DNA of 64,000 nt from positions 62,767,455-62,831,454 of the forward strand of contig CM035226.1 of the NCBI GenBank assembly GCA_020226215.1, given 5' to 3'. The DNA is from Sindora glabra. Its lineage: Eukaryota > Streptophyta > Magnoliopsida > Fabales > Fabaceae. The notes under the pieces are model-generated. The model searched no databases, was not told where the DNA came from, and worked only from the letters and a program-made list of their open reading frames with translations. The translations under genes and the position numbers were made by a program. Shown here in pieces: positions 22,699 through 36,256 of the stretch (position 1 is its first letter; every line of letters begins with the position of its first letter).

Positions 22699-24310
22699 AC
22701 CTCCAAATTTCACTTTTACAAGTCTGAACTGTACTATTATTAAAAAGAAAAAAGAAAAAGGTGCCTAGAACCTTCTGCAGGAACCTAATCCTAGCCCACT
22801 ACATGTAAAAGTTACGTCGAAAGGGTCTTGGGCTTTTGTTGGAAGGGGGTAGTCATGATAAATTTCAAAATTTTTACTATCCATAATATTTCACAGCTTA
22901 ACACGTACCGAATTCTGACCATTTTGATTGGCACATGTAATGTTCGGTTTCACGTGGTATGGTTAAAAAATAGACATTCATTCTTCGGAAAACCAAAAAA
23001 GTTTTGAATATATAATATCACCGGCACGCAGCACAATGACATTTTAGCAACCATGCATTTTTCTGCTCGTATAAATTAAGATATATTATTATATTATGAA
23101 TTAATAATTTAAAATTATTAAATTTTATTTAAGTTGTCCCATGTTATGTAAATTAATAATTTTAAATTATTAAATTTAGTGACGTGTCATTATTATAGTC
23201 CATAAAAATTTAGTGATGTTGTACATTGTCCTCCCTTCTTCTTCATTTTTTTTCCTTTGAATAAAAAGAAGAAATTACATATAATAATGTTTAAAAAATA
23301 ATTTTTATTAGCTTTTATTTAATTTATATAGTTTTAGTTATATTATTAAATCAATCAATTAATTTGAGTAATTAATAAATAATTATTTTTGTCAACTTAT
23401 TAATGTTCAAATGGCCATTTAAAAAAAGTTAAGAATAATCATTTTTTAAATAATTAATTCACGTTTAATGTAGAAAAAGATATTCATTTTCATAATTATA
23501 AAACTTTTATATTTTCATTATTAATAAAAAATAAAATACTAAATTATATTTATTTATTTTATAAAAAATAATACATATAATAAATTATAGTTTTTTATTG
23601 TTAAATTAAAATTAAATAAATATAATAAATTATATTAAACATTTACATAGTAATAAAAAATTACATGAATATAATCATATCTTTTGTATAAAAAAGAAGA
23701 GAATATATATCCAATACTTAAAATATGCAATTCATTAATATTTTTAATAATAAACATATGAATTTTAAATTCAACATTAAAAATAGTTACAAAATAAATA
23801 TTAATAGTCATTATATTGACTAAATAATTACAAATATTTCTTAACTAGAAAATTATAACTAATTTTTCAAGAAAAATAAATAAATATTATAAATTATGAT
23901 GATATAAATTTTTTAAAAAATATTTAATATAATAAAAAATATGTTATTAAAAATATTTAAATTAATTATAAAATAAGGACATATTTTATATGTTATTTTA
24001 TATATAAATAGTTAATAATTAACAATTAATTTTATTAAATGCTTTATATCAATAATTAATATTACTAATTAATTAATTATTAAACATGTAACCGCCAATA
24101 CCCATGGAGGGCATCGAAAGAGTAATTAATGACAAAAACATTCCGTTATGAACGGGTAATTTTTTAATTAAAATGATGCAGTGTATATTTATTATTTTTT
24201 TGAACATATTAATTTTTTCATTAAATTTTTATAAAATATTTAAAATAGATAATAAAATTTATAAAGTTATAAGTCATGATCAAATATATTAAATATTTCT
24301 AAATAAAAAG
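22699..24310 (+). repeat. Intergenic module, unit A
   Basis: Shares an ordered set of landmarks with units B and C: 'ctccaaatttcactttta', 'gtctgaactgtactattat', 'gttacgtcgaa', 'cttttgttggaag', 'agcttaacacgtac', 'tttcacgtggtat' (G-box, near 22948), 'aatatcaccggc', and near 24090 'ccgccaatacccat'. There is no coding sequence. The conserved parts are GC-richer than the spacers. Confidence 0.75.
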
Positions 24311-24329
24311 TATTTCAAATATTTAAAAA

Positions 24330-26250
24330 TTAAAAAAAAAACCTTCAAAACTCACTTTTATGAATCTGAACTGTACTATTATGGAAAAAATAGTAATAAA
24401 AAGAAAGAAAGGTGCCTGGAATATTCAGCATTACACGAATCCTACCTCATTACGTGTAAAACTCACGTCGTAGCAGACTTGGACTTTTGTTGTAAGTGGG
24501 GTAGTCATCATAGTAAATTTTAAAATATTTATTATCCATAATATTTTACAGCTTAACACGTACTGAATCCTGGTCATTTTGATAATAGGCACGTGTAATG
24601 TATAGTTTCACGCGGTATAATTTAAAATTAGAAAGTCATTCCTGGGAAAACCAAAAGGGTTTTGAAGATAATATATAATATCACCGGCGCAATGACTTTT
24701 TTTTTTTTCTATTAACAAGGAAATTTCTTCATAAAAAACAATCAACTGATTATGATTATATGTATTTTTTTACAGTAGAAAAAATTTAACAGACCGGAAC
24801 TATTCCGAAGTACAGAAAAAATTCATTTTGCACTCTTTATGAGTTGCCTTATTTCCATTATGCCCTATCCAAACAATATAGTAATTATGGATTCAGATAT
24901 ATTATTATATTATACATTAATAACTTAAAATTATTAAATTTTATTTAATTTATATAATAACATCTGAATTAATAAATCTAAACTATCAAATCTAATAGTA
25001 TAATGTTATTATAATACATGAAAGTCATTACATGAAAAAAAAAGAAAATTACATAAAACCTTGAAATACAAAATGTATTTGACAATATCCGCGGAGGGCA
25101 TAGAAAGAATAATTAATAATATAAATTAGCTTTCTATTTGGAATCATACAGCATGTGCATATTACTTTTTATAAATATATTAACCTTTTCATTAAACCAT
25201 TGTGATATATTTAGAATAAACAATGAAACTTACAAATTTGCAAGTCAAAATCAAATATTGCTAAAAGATTCACACATATAAGGTTGTATGCCCCACTCTT
25301 AAAACCTCTAAGTGTAACAAATTGAAGAGAGGTAATTTTGAATAGTGAGGAGAATAACTTTGTTCCTTAATATATATTTCGTTTCATAATTTTGAATATA
25401 TAGGAAATAATCACAAGTTAACCCACTTTAATTTCAAGCTCAATGCCAAGGAACCTCACTAATATATATCTCATTTTATAATTTTGAGTGTGTAAAAGGT
25501 GTCCATAATAAGTTAATAGACTTCAATCCCAAACTCAGTGCCAAGAAATCTCACTAAGTTTATGATATTTTACTCCTCAAAGAACATTTTAAACTAATTT
25601 TTTTTTATATAAGTAGACATACTTTCACTATTACAAAATTATCTTTTAATGTTAATATATTGATGTCAATTAAAATTGACATATACATTGGCACAGTAGC
25701 ATTTTTAAAAGTAATTACAACTTACTATGTTGATTCAAATAAAAAGCTAAAGTTATAAAGACATAATATCTAATAAGAGATAAAGAGTTAAAAAAAGTTA
25801 TAAAATTTTTTTTTATCTCGATTGTTTAAAAATCGATATAAAAAATGAAGGTGAACTATTTAATTTAAAGATATGCCTCAATTCCTATATACAGTTAATG
25901 TTAAAAGTTTGTTTCAAGTAATATTTTTGTAATTATGCATAGAATATAAGATGACAATTTTACATAGAAAGTTTTATATGTTGGTTGTTCAATTATAACT
26001 GATATCAAAAGTGTCATCATTAGAATATATGTCATATTTGTCTTTCAAAATTGCATATAAACTTGTATTGTACAATGATCTGCTCTTTATTTTTTTTCTT
26101 TTTTTGTTCTCTCCACTTAGTTTTTTTTAGTATTTGTTCAATGATTGTATGACATTAACCTCCTATTATCTTTATACATCTACTCGTATCTATTTAAGAT
26201 ATTTTTTTAAATTTTCTTATACTTTATGAGTATTTTATTTTATGATTTTT
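24330..26250 (+). repeat. Intergenic module, unit B
   Basis: Second copy of the module, directly following unit A with a period of about 1.63 kb. It has 'cacgcggtat' where A and C have CACGTG. It runs on through 'cttacaaatttgcaa' (25228) and the 25560-26100 segment, both of which recur in unit C. Confidence 0.75.
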
Positions 26251-26639
26251 AGGGTTAAATAGGTAGCATTGTTGTCATTTATTTGTGAAAAGATTTTTAT
26301 TTTTATGTTTTAAAATTACTATTCAATTGTTATTTACATATGTTAAAAGCATTATTTAATATAGAGAATTGATATATTTGAATATATATTCTATTTTTTG
26401 TACTCATATTTTTAAAATTGTTATTTTTGATTGGATGCTATGTTTTAAGAGTATTTTTTTACATTGGTGTGACTCTATTATTTGAACACTATTTTTAAAA
26501 TATCAATTTATTATGGATAAAATGTTATTATAGGATCAAATTAAATATCATAAAATAATATACAATCGTTCTTTCTTATTTAAATTATTACATATATGTG
26601 TTCAATTGTTTATCAAATGTTGCTTGGCACATATATTAT
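26251..26639. other. No gene seen between unit B and U2
   Basis: AT-rich, T-rich sequence with no ORF, repeat or motif that I can assign. Confidence 0.5.
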
Positions 26640-28720
26640 CACATAACGATGCTAATTACTTTTAATAAAAAGTAACATATGTTAAAAAGCTAATTATTTC
26701 AATTTAAGTATCATACAATATCAATAATTATTAATGAAATTTAATTTTTTATGTATTATATTGTTTATATATGGTATAAAATTAAATATATATATTATTA
26801 ACTTTGTGAACAATTCAAATTGAATAATATAAAATTCAAATTTAACTCATATATTAATTAAACTAAACTTATTTAAGATTGGCTCGATTAAAATCAAATT
26901 TATTGTCAATCAATTTTCAACTACACACGAGTAGTTTGATTGGTGTCGTTATTCAAAATATTGAGGTAGGTGATATATGAGAAGTTAGATTACGAGACAA
27001 TAGTGGTCTTGAAGTGATAATGTTGGGTGATATATATGTACGAAAGAATTAATCAGGATTACATACGTTCCGACAAGTAAATTTTTATAAAAATTAAATT
27101 TCTAGGGGATAAATTTTTGTAAATTTTTTATAAGTATTTAAAATGACTTTAAATTTAATTTATTGTTAGTATAAATTAAATATATATTATTTTTTAATAT
27201 TGTTATGTCAATAATTTTTTTAAAAATTCGTTTATTATTAAAAAATTTAATTATTATTATTTTTTAATAATATATTTTTATTTTATGATAGTGTAAAATA
27301 ATCTATGTTGATAGCACTTCAAATTTAAACTCGTTAAAAATTATTTTTTTGATAATAACAATTAGCGCTTTCGTTGAAAATTAGTTCTGCATTTTACTTG
27401 ATTTAATTTTGAATTTTTTAAAATTTTTGATCAAAATGACTACTTTAAAGTTATGATAAAAAAAGTTAAAAATACTATTAAATTTTATCTGTTTCTGATT
27501 CTCTCTTTTTTAATGAAATAATGTCTATAACCCATTTTATATTATAATTTTTCTTAATTTGTAATTACTTATTTTTCATATAAGAATCTAAATTAACTTG
27601 ATATATTATATATTGTATATTTCTTGAATAATTTTATGTGGAGCTCAATCTTCTAGGATTGAGGTTGAATTTTTTTATAATTAAATTATTTTTTAAATTT
27701 TAACATAAATAAATCAAATAAAAATAACAAATTTCAATTAAAAAATAATTTAATAGTGAAAAGAGAGATGGGGCTTCACATGTGCCCTTCTTGCTTTTAC
27801 AATTTATAATGATTACATAAAACATGTATAATTTAAAAAATATAAACATCTCACGTATTATAAATCACGGAACATTGACTAATACTGAACGTTTTCAAAT
27901 TACAGAGACATCACGTAAGGTTATGGTATTAGGAACATTATTTTACACAATTTTCATTTCCACTAAGAAATAAATTTTTCTTATTCAGAATTTTTTATAA
28001 ATTTTATGCATGATAAATACATAAAAAATTATAATTTCATGCATAAACATTGAATCACAAATTTTTTTCAAAAAAATATAAATATTTTATTGAAAGATTA
28101 TAATTTAATGAAATATAAATATCAAAATAAAATTTCTTAAAAATTATAAAAATTCCAATGAATACAAACTTTTTAAAGAAAAACCGTAAAATTTTACAAA
28201 AATCTAAAAGATTTTATGAATGAAACTTGCAAGATAGCAAGTCAGTGCTCCAAAATAAGTGCTTGTCGCAAAATTAATATTCCTTAACGTTGTCTAAGAC
28301 TAGGGTAATTTTAATTTTTAATTAAAAAATAAAATATACTGATATATCAAACAAAAGTAAAATATGATGAAAATTTATACATAATTTAGTGTGTTTGTGA
28401 ATATTATTTTTAATGGTTTTGAATAATTTTTTATGTCCAAAAAATTAGAAATTATATTATATATAAAAAATAAACCTATTTCGTATAAAATATTTGTATT
28501 CTCCTGTATTTAAAATAACAAGAACACAGTAAAAAAAAGAATTTTTTTTTTTTTAAATTGGGAATGCGACTAACGAAGTCGAGTGATTCCGCTGTCTCTT
28601 GTCTGGCTCTACTCTCTTCTTATAACACATAAACCCTACAGTTTTAGAAATTTAAGTATCAATTAGAAAGGATTGCACGATATATTTCTAAACAAAAAGT
28701 ATATCGAATTTTTAAAAATT
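26640..28720 (+). repeat. Duplicated intergenic segment U2 (short copy)
   Basis: Counterpart of 17330-22690. It lacks both MITE-like repeats and the GC-rich block. At its 27870-27900 junction, sequence equivalent to 19640 runs straight into sequence equivalent to 21645. Confidence 0.75.
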
Positions 28721-28726
28721 AGGCAA

Positions 28727-30591
28727 AAAAAACCCTCCAAATTTCACTTTTATGAGTCTGAATTGCACTATTATTTAAAAAGAAAGAAAGAAAAAGAAAA
28801 AGAAGGACACATGCTTAGAACATTCTGTATGAGCTTAATCCTGCCTCATTACGTGCAAAAGTTACGTCGAAGGAGACTTGGACTTTTGTTGGAAGTGGGG
28901 GAGTCGTAGTAAATTTTTATTATACATAATTTTTTACGGCTTAACACGTACTGAATCCTGGCCATTTTTATGACAGGCAGTTGTATTGTATAGTTTCACG
29001 TGGTATAATTTAAAATTAGAAAGTCATTCTTTTTTTTTTCTATTTTTCAATAAAACAGTACAAAAGGATCAGAAAAGAAAATCATATATAGAAAAGCTAC
29101 TATGATCTGAAAACAAAACAGAGCAAGATAAACCGAAAAGAAAAACACAAATCAAATACATATATTCACACAAATTACTTAAAACATACTGGTAAATTCT
29201 ACGAACGATCTTAACTCATAAATTTCCGTATTGCAGCTTCAATTCATATATAATTTAGAAAGTCATTCTTTGGAAAACCGAAAAGGTCGAAGATAATATA
29301 TAATATCACCAGCACAATGATCTTTTAGCAGTCATGTGTTTTTCTGTTCTCAACTTTGATGTTGTGCAGTGTCCTCCCTCTTTCCCCTTTTTTTCTTTTT
29401 GATAAAAATAAGAAATTATATGAAACTATGAAATACAAAATGTATCCGCCAATACCCACAGGGGGTAAGTAATAAAAAACATGAAAATCCCGCAATCATA
29501 CATAGCACTTCTCTTTATGTTACGAACTGCTAGTTCCATAATTAAAATTTTGCGATGCTTATTCCTCTTAACAAGCATGTCAGTCTTTTTATTAAACTCT
29601 CTTTCTGTTAAACTCTCATGGCATGCTTACAGGTAGTGAAACTTACAAATTTGCAAATTATAATTAAATATCATCAAAGCACCCACATATACTAAGTTGT
29701 TAGAGTACCCATTCTAAGAACCTTTAAGTACAATAACTCAAAAAAGAATAGTTTTGAATAAGAAGAGGGATATCTCCATTTGCTTGATATATACCTTATT
29801 CCATAGTTTAAATATATAAGGGATGACCATAAGTCAATATATTTAATTTTCAAGTTTAGTACCTTGGCACCTTGCTAGGGTACCAACACTCCATCCCTTA
29901 GAGCATTTTAAATCAAAGACTTCCCAGCACACACTTTCACTATTATAGATTTACCCTTTAAAATTAATATGTCAACATTGATTAAAGTGAAAATCAATAT
30001 GTATAATAGTGCAATGGCATTTTTGAAAATAAATGTAACTTACTACATTGGTTTAAATAAAAAGCTAATCTTATAAAGCCATGTTTTAATGTGAGATGAA
30101 GAGTTGGAAAATGGTTTTTTTTTAAAAAAAATTGCATGCTAGTTGTTTAAAAATCAACATTGAAAATGAAGATGAACTATTAAATTCGAAAAGGTGCCAA
30201 ACTTTAAGCATTGATTCCCATATACGATCAACATTGAAAGTTTGCAACAAATGATGTTTTGGTAATCATGCATAGAATATTAAACATCAATTTAATAATC
30301 ATTTATTTTAGTGATAACTAACATGGAAAAGTTACGATGTTAGTTGTTTAATTATAACCGACGTTGAAAGTGCTGCCATTGACATATACATTGTCTTTGT
30401 TTCTCAAAACCACAAACAAACTTGTATTGTACAATGATTTTCTCTTGACTTCATTTTCTTCAGCATTTGTTCAACAATTGTATAACGTCAAGTTTCTACC
30501 ATTTTTATACTATTTTCCCCTATTCTTTTATACTTTGTGGGCATTTTGCATTTTGATTGTGGTCTTTAAGGTTAGATATTGGTGAAATTTT
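28727..30591 (+). repeat. Intergenic module, unit C
   Basis: Third copy of the module, following U2 as unit A follows U1, and carrying the G-box CACGTGG near 28997. An extra block of about 220 bp (29030-29250) containing 'gaaaatcatatatagaaaagc' splits it. The copy runs to 30591, where the LTR of the outer retroelement begins. Confidence 0.75.
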
Positions 30592-33463
30592 TGTTACACC
30601 CTCTTTAAGATATAATAATTTTAATTTGTTTTGTTAGAGGAATGATTAGAATATTTTGTATGTCTTTAAGTTGAAATGAAAATGATATATGTAAAAGTAA
30701 AATTTGATAGATAGATATAAATGAAGTATAATGTAAAATAAAATAGACATTTTAGTAAATAAAGGAATATGGATTTTATGAGAATAGATGAGAAAATTTG
30801 ATAGAGTACCATGGCATAAGATTTTTAAGTTATTATTAGCAAGTATTTGATTATGAGGGAGTTTTATGACAAAATTCCTAAAATGCCTCTACCATATTTC
30901 AAATAAAACATCAATTTCCCCTTTTCCTTCTCATTTTTTTTCTAATTCTCCAAACATCATCCAACTCCTTCTTATCCTCTTCTCCCTCCATTTCTTCATT
31001 GAATCAAGCAAGAATGGCATTGTTTTTCCATAAATTTTCTACACAATCGATGTAAGGGCTTTAACATCATCCTTCCTCTTAAGCTACTTCTTAAATTCTC
31101 TTTTAAAATTTTGAAAAAATTAGAATATGAGCTAAAAAGGGGAAAATAAATCCTAACCATAAATCTTATTATTCAGATTGATTAGGAACCAATTTCAATC
31201 AATTCTAGCTTCCTTCTAACTTCTTTATACTAATAGAGTAGATAATCCTTCTCCATTCGTTAAGTTTCACAAATTTGAACTTGAATGACGTATTCTAAGC
31301 TTTTATGGTTATATGGATGTAAATGCATGATTGTGTGGTGTTTGATGATGTCTAGTTGGTTTAATGATGGAAATAGTAAATATGGTATGAGGTTGATATG
31401 CATTTACGAGTTCATGAAGTTTGGTTAAGTAAATAATGCATTTAGATGGTTAAGTTTATATATAACTAGTGAAATTTTCACAAAAAATGCACATATTCAT
31501 ACATGAATCGATGGTATAATCAATTCTCTTTCTTTAGAAACAACTTTAGGAATCAGAATTGACTCTATAATCAATTCTCCTTATCTAGAAGAAAATTTGA
31601 GCATAAGATTGATTTTACAATCGATTCTCGTGTCCCCAAAATTGTAATGTTAACTTTCAAAATTATAACTTATTCATTTTTTATTTATTTAGTAAACCAC
31701 TTATGATTGAAATGGTAATTGAGTATACTTTCTAATGAAACTTTTTTCATGATAATATCCTACATATATTTTGACATATCCCTAAAATAGCTGACAAAGG
31801 TTAGAAATTCAAGATTTCAAAAAATTGAATTCTTATATCTAACTTATAAAAGGCATAACTCATTCAGACCTTAACCATTTTATGTAAAACACCAACTTAT
31901 AGAAAGTCTATTAAGTCTATCTTTAATGAAATAAGTTTCATGAGTAATAAATTTATAATTTTTAAGTTACTCATAAAACATTAGTCAAAGGTTAAAGCCA
32001 AGGTAATCATACAAGTGTATTATACCTAATCTATATTATGTTATCATAATCCATGATGGTCTAATGTAGGATGCATGGTCCTTAAGCTTCAAGACAAAGT
32101 GGTTTATGATATTTATAAGATATATATTTAAGTTAGTGATCATAAAATAAGAATTTAGATGTTGTATTGTATGATATGTATTGTAACTATCTTATTACAT
32201 TAATTATAGAATGGAACTATTTTGTAACTTATGGATTAGGATGAGGACTTAAACCTAATATGATATTTTTTAAATAATGTAATTGATCTTGTTTATGTGA
32301 TTATGTAATGAAGTGTAATATGTGACCATGAAAGGCGACATAAGATGTCTAAGATTTGAAAATATGATTTTGCTAAAGAAATACAATGATAGAGAGCACT
32401 TCTAATATTATGGTAATATTATATATTAAATGTAAAGATACGAACCAATTGAATGATGTGATATATGATAAGAATAAACTTATATTATTGTTATGAAATT
32501 GTGTTGGCTAAAGTTTAAGATGTGATATGAGAAAAAATTGAATTAAGAAACATGTGGGGGCCTATAGAAGTCTATATTCATTAAATGACCATAGTATTAA
32601 AAGGTCGTGAGGCATTAATTAGTGTTGGAAGCTCTTATATGACTATTTTCACTAAAAGACTATATTGTTGGAAGTTTATAAAACTATCTTTTCTATATAT
32701 GAGGACAATAAGGGAGATTATTGGATGATTAATTCTCGGTTAAACATGTGAGAACTTGTAAAAGCCTATCTTCACTAAATGACCATAGCATCGGAAGGCT
32801 ATGAGGCATGAATTAGTGTTAGAACCTTATATGTGTCTATTTTTACTAAATAACCATAGTGTTAGAAGTTTGTAAGGTAGTTTTCACTATATGTATGAAA
32901 ATGATGGTAGGATGTATCAGATAATTTATTCCTTGTGCAAGGTAAAGTTAGGCTAAAAGTTATAATGTAGAGGCACACATTTATCTATTACTTATTTCTT
33001 GAACTATGACATGGCCTTGAGATGTAATTGCATTTAAATATTCTTGCTGATGTATTAATGATGAAATGAATATATTTAGGTTTTTGGGACTATTTAAAGC
33101 CAAATTGCTAATATATTAAGCTTTATAAGAGGATGATCTAATGGATAAGATTATTATGTTATTATGTTTATTTAGATGGAGTATTTACTCATTGAACCTC
33201 AGACTCACTCTTTTGTAATTTATTTTATAGATTCTTAAGTTGAGCCTCTATCATTACCTTTTGATAGTTAGGCTTGCAAGAAGCTCTATAATTTGGTTAT
33301 TAATAGTATTAAATATTTTGTTAGATAGACTAGTTTGGGCCTTGTTCAATGCATAGGATTAGGTAAAACACTTGGATACTATATTTCCTTCTTAGGATTA
33401 GTTAAAGTGTTTTAACATCTAGTAGGAAGGTTGTAAGTGACCCTAACTTCATTATATTCTATA
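30592..33463 (+). repeat. Left LTR of the outer retroelement
   Basis: 2872 bp, matching 57338-60126 in order throughout, with many substitutions and small indels. Landmarks include 'tttgttagaggaat' near the start, 'gcttttatggttatatgga' near 31298, 'tgggatgcat'-type sequence near 32063 and 'gataatggtagga'-type repeats after 32550. The right copy lacks roughly 80 bp present here near 31510-31640. Confidence 0.8.
32551..32940 (+). repeat. Two tandem units of about 194 bp inside the left LTR
   Basis: Phrases 'cattaaatgaccatag', 'gaggcat.aattagtgtt' and 'cactatatat' recur with a period of about 194 bp. Each unit itself contains two shorter 'taaatgaccatagtgttagaag' copies. The right LTR has the same structure at about 59188-59570. 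Confidence 0.75.
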
Positions 33464-34010
33464 ATATGTTATTGACAAATGGAATGTTTCATTTGCTAAA
33501 TGTTATTTTCCTTATATTCATATTTTAGCAAATTATACAAGAATAAGATGAGTAAATTAGATTACACTGGTAGAAATTAGGTAACAAGTTCCATACCAAT
33601 CACAATTAAATTAAGTTTATGAAAAAGATAATATTGAAGCATGATCTAAGTTCTTAGTGGAATGAGGTCCTTAGGTTGTATTTGTGTGTTGCCATAATAG
33701 ATGTTAGCTAAAACTATACCAATGGTATGTGTATACCTAAAATTGCGTACCATTAATACCATTTTGATAGATATAATGCATGTTGCCATCAATTGTACAG
33801 TTTGATTATGAATGATTATTTAATAACTATTTTAGTTATTATTTAACTATTATAAGAATTTTATAAATCTAAAAGTGATTGAATTTGGAAGCAAAGTGAA
33901 AGAAAACTCTAGCACAAGTAATTATTTACGAGGTCTTAAGCATAAGATAATAGATAAGTTATTAGGAGATTGTTGAGTTGTTCAAACACAATGCATAGTA
34001 TGTTGATATG
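33464..34010 (+). other. Interior of the outer element, 5' part
   Basis: Sequence between the left LTR and the insertion point of element 1. A primer site is expected right after 33463, but none is convincing there. No coding similarity is recognisable. Confidence 0.45.
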
Positions 34011-35628
34011 TGATGTGCACAAATTTATCTATATTATTTTCTCTTATTTCATGCTTTTTAGTATATTACATATGCTTAATTTCATATAATTGACCTTGTT
34101 ATATAATTTGGGGTTAGTTTTGTAATGATTTGAAATTATTCTTTTGATGTTAAATTTTTTATACTATTTCATATTTTTTACTATATCTTAAGCTTTGGAT
34201 TCGAATTTAGGTGATCTTTATATCATTGGAAAACTTAAAGAAAGTTCTATAATTTTTATGTTTTGCTCAAAGCCCAATTCATATACTTGAAAGGTTCTAA
34301 TTTAGTAGAGAAATTAAGGCCCTATTTTTATCCTAGCTAAGATAGCTTTAGTTTTTAGGTCATATCTGGAGTTCTAGAGCTCTAATTAATTTAAAGCCAA
34401 GACTAAAGCTTCCTAAGACCTAGCTTACAACTTTTATGTTTATGGCTGTTAAAAACTACATAATTTTAGTGGTTTTACATTAGGTGGAAATCAAACTATT
34501 ATAACTCTTGTAATTCATTGCTTTGTAAAAATAGTTTTTAGCTTCTAAAAATTAGCAAGGTCCTATTTTTGTAACCTTAACAGGCATAAGATTTAAGTCT
34601 ATTAGGTTTTTAATGTTTCAAGTCAGATGAGGAGACAAGAACACACATACTAGACTTTAGACACTATAGAATTTAGCAAAGAAATTTTTTTCTCTTCTTT
34701 AAGCTTTTTGTTCTTTAGCCATAAAGGGCTAAACTTTAAATTGATTCAAGGATTTTGAAACTTATCTCTATTGGATTATGAAATCCTAATTTGTATTGTT
34801 AATTTTTTCTAATTGATTTTCTTCTTTCTCTAATTCTTTATGCTAATTACTTTGAAATTGCTTAAGTTGAATGCTTATTTGATATAATTTGTATTCAATC
34901 TTGTGATTTTTAATATTTATATATTTTTATATTAAACTATGGTTAGTTAATCATAGTTTTTCATGTACGAATAAAGGGTTGAGAGATTAAATTAAAAGTT
35001 TCAAATTTAATCCCTTAATTTAATTGAATTATATTTTCAAATCAATTTCGATCTTATTCTATATGAATTATAGCAGTTGCTTAATTCTACTAATCTTAAT
35101 TGATTAAATCTTATATGATCATCTAATGTAGGATTTATGAATTATTACAATAGTTTTGGATAATTTAAGGTTAAAAAATCAGTTGGAATGGTTAATTGTT
35201 TTATGATATATGATTAATCTACACTAAAATCTTTCAAACCTTTAGATTGACTACTTTCTATATTAATTTTCTTTCTTTCTATGTTGCTACTGTATTTTGT
35301 TTTGTTTAATGTATTTATTTTAATTTTATACTAAAAATCCCCCAATTTTGGTTCTATATTAATTTTGCTTTGTATTTTGCATACTATCTAGATCTATCTA
35401 CATTCTATGTGCATTTTGTCTGCATTTTCTAATTACTTCTATTTGCATTCATTCTTTTTATTTTTAGTGCATAAAAAGCTTAATCAATTATGTAATCATT
35501 GTTAATAAATCATTTAGAAAGGATATATCAAGGGATCATTAGGGTATAACCTAGTTTATAACCGCATATGCTATTACTTTTAGCAAATAAGTAATAATTA
35601 GTTTTATGGTATTAGGACACACAAATCA
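34011..35628 (+). repeat. Left LTR of element 1
   Basis: 1618 bp. Starts TGATGTGCA and ends ATCA just before the primer site. It matches 43442-45053 along its length. Confidence 0.9.
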
Positions 35629-35634
35629 AAATTT

Positions 35635-35652
35635 TAGCACCATTGCTGGGGA
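35635..35652 (+). promoter_or_regulatory. Primer-binding site of element 1 (tRNA-Asp type)
   Basis: TAGCACCATTGCTGGGGA matches the complement of the plant tRNA-Asp 3' end at 14 of 18 positions, and all four differences are G-to-A or C-to-T. A tRNA-Asp primer is typical of Athila-type elements. Confidence 0.8.
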
Positions 35653-36256
35653 TCCACTTGAATTTTTCTTTTCTTATCTTCTACTAGTTATGATTTATGT
35701 AATCAGTCAAGCATTATAATCAATTTTTGCATCAGTTTTTGTTTTGGTTGCATTTTACAGTATCTTTCATTTTTTTGTATTTTCTTGTATTCTTTTATTG
35801 TTGCATATTATTCCATTGCAATCCGTCATTTTTCATCATATATTACTTCATTTTATATGTCATCAGAGGTTTTTGGCTTAAAGAAACAAGTTACACACAA
35901 TTTCATATCTTACCCCTAAATAGTTATGAAAGTGACAAGTTCTAATTGAGTTGAAAATTTTTGTGGTGGTAAAATTGATTTTTTTTCTCATCAAGATTCA
36001 TAATTGCTTAATAACTTGTGAGGTGTTCTAATTTTTTGGCCAAATTCCATCACTTTGACTACCTTTTTAATTTTTTTAAAGATTTTTTATTGCATTTTTA
36101 GGTTCTACATGGTCATAGCTTTCATTCTGTGGTAGTTCTATAGTTTTTAAAAATATCTAAATAGGTTAATTAGATATGTTTTAAGTAATTTTTCATAGTG
36201 CATTAGTATTTTGATGTTGTTATGTTCCTATGTTTTAGCTTAGTGTAGTCTAAGCC

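Noticed and set aside
28673..28909. 78-codon frame in unit C
   Set aside because: The frame is not kept in the homologous units A and B, so it is not under coding constraint.
35727..35945. 72-codon Phe/Tyr-rich frame after the element 1 primer site
   Set aside because: Lies in the T-rich leader before gag. The equivalent region of element 2 has no such frame.
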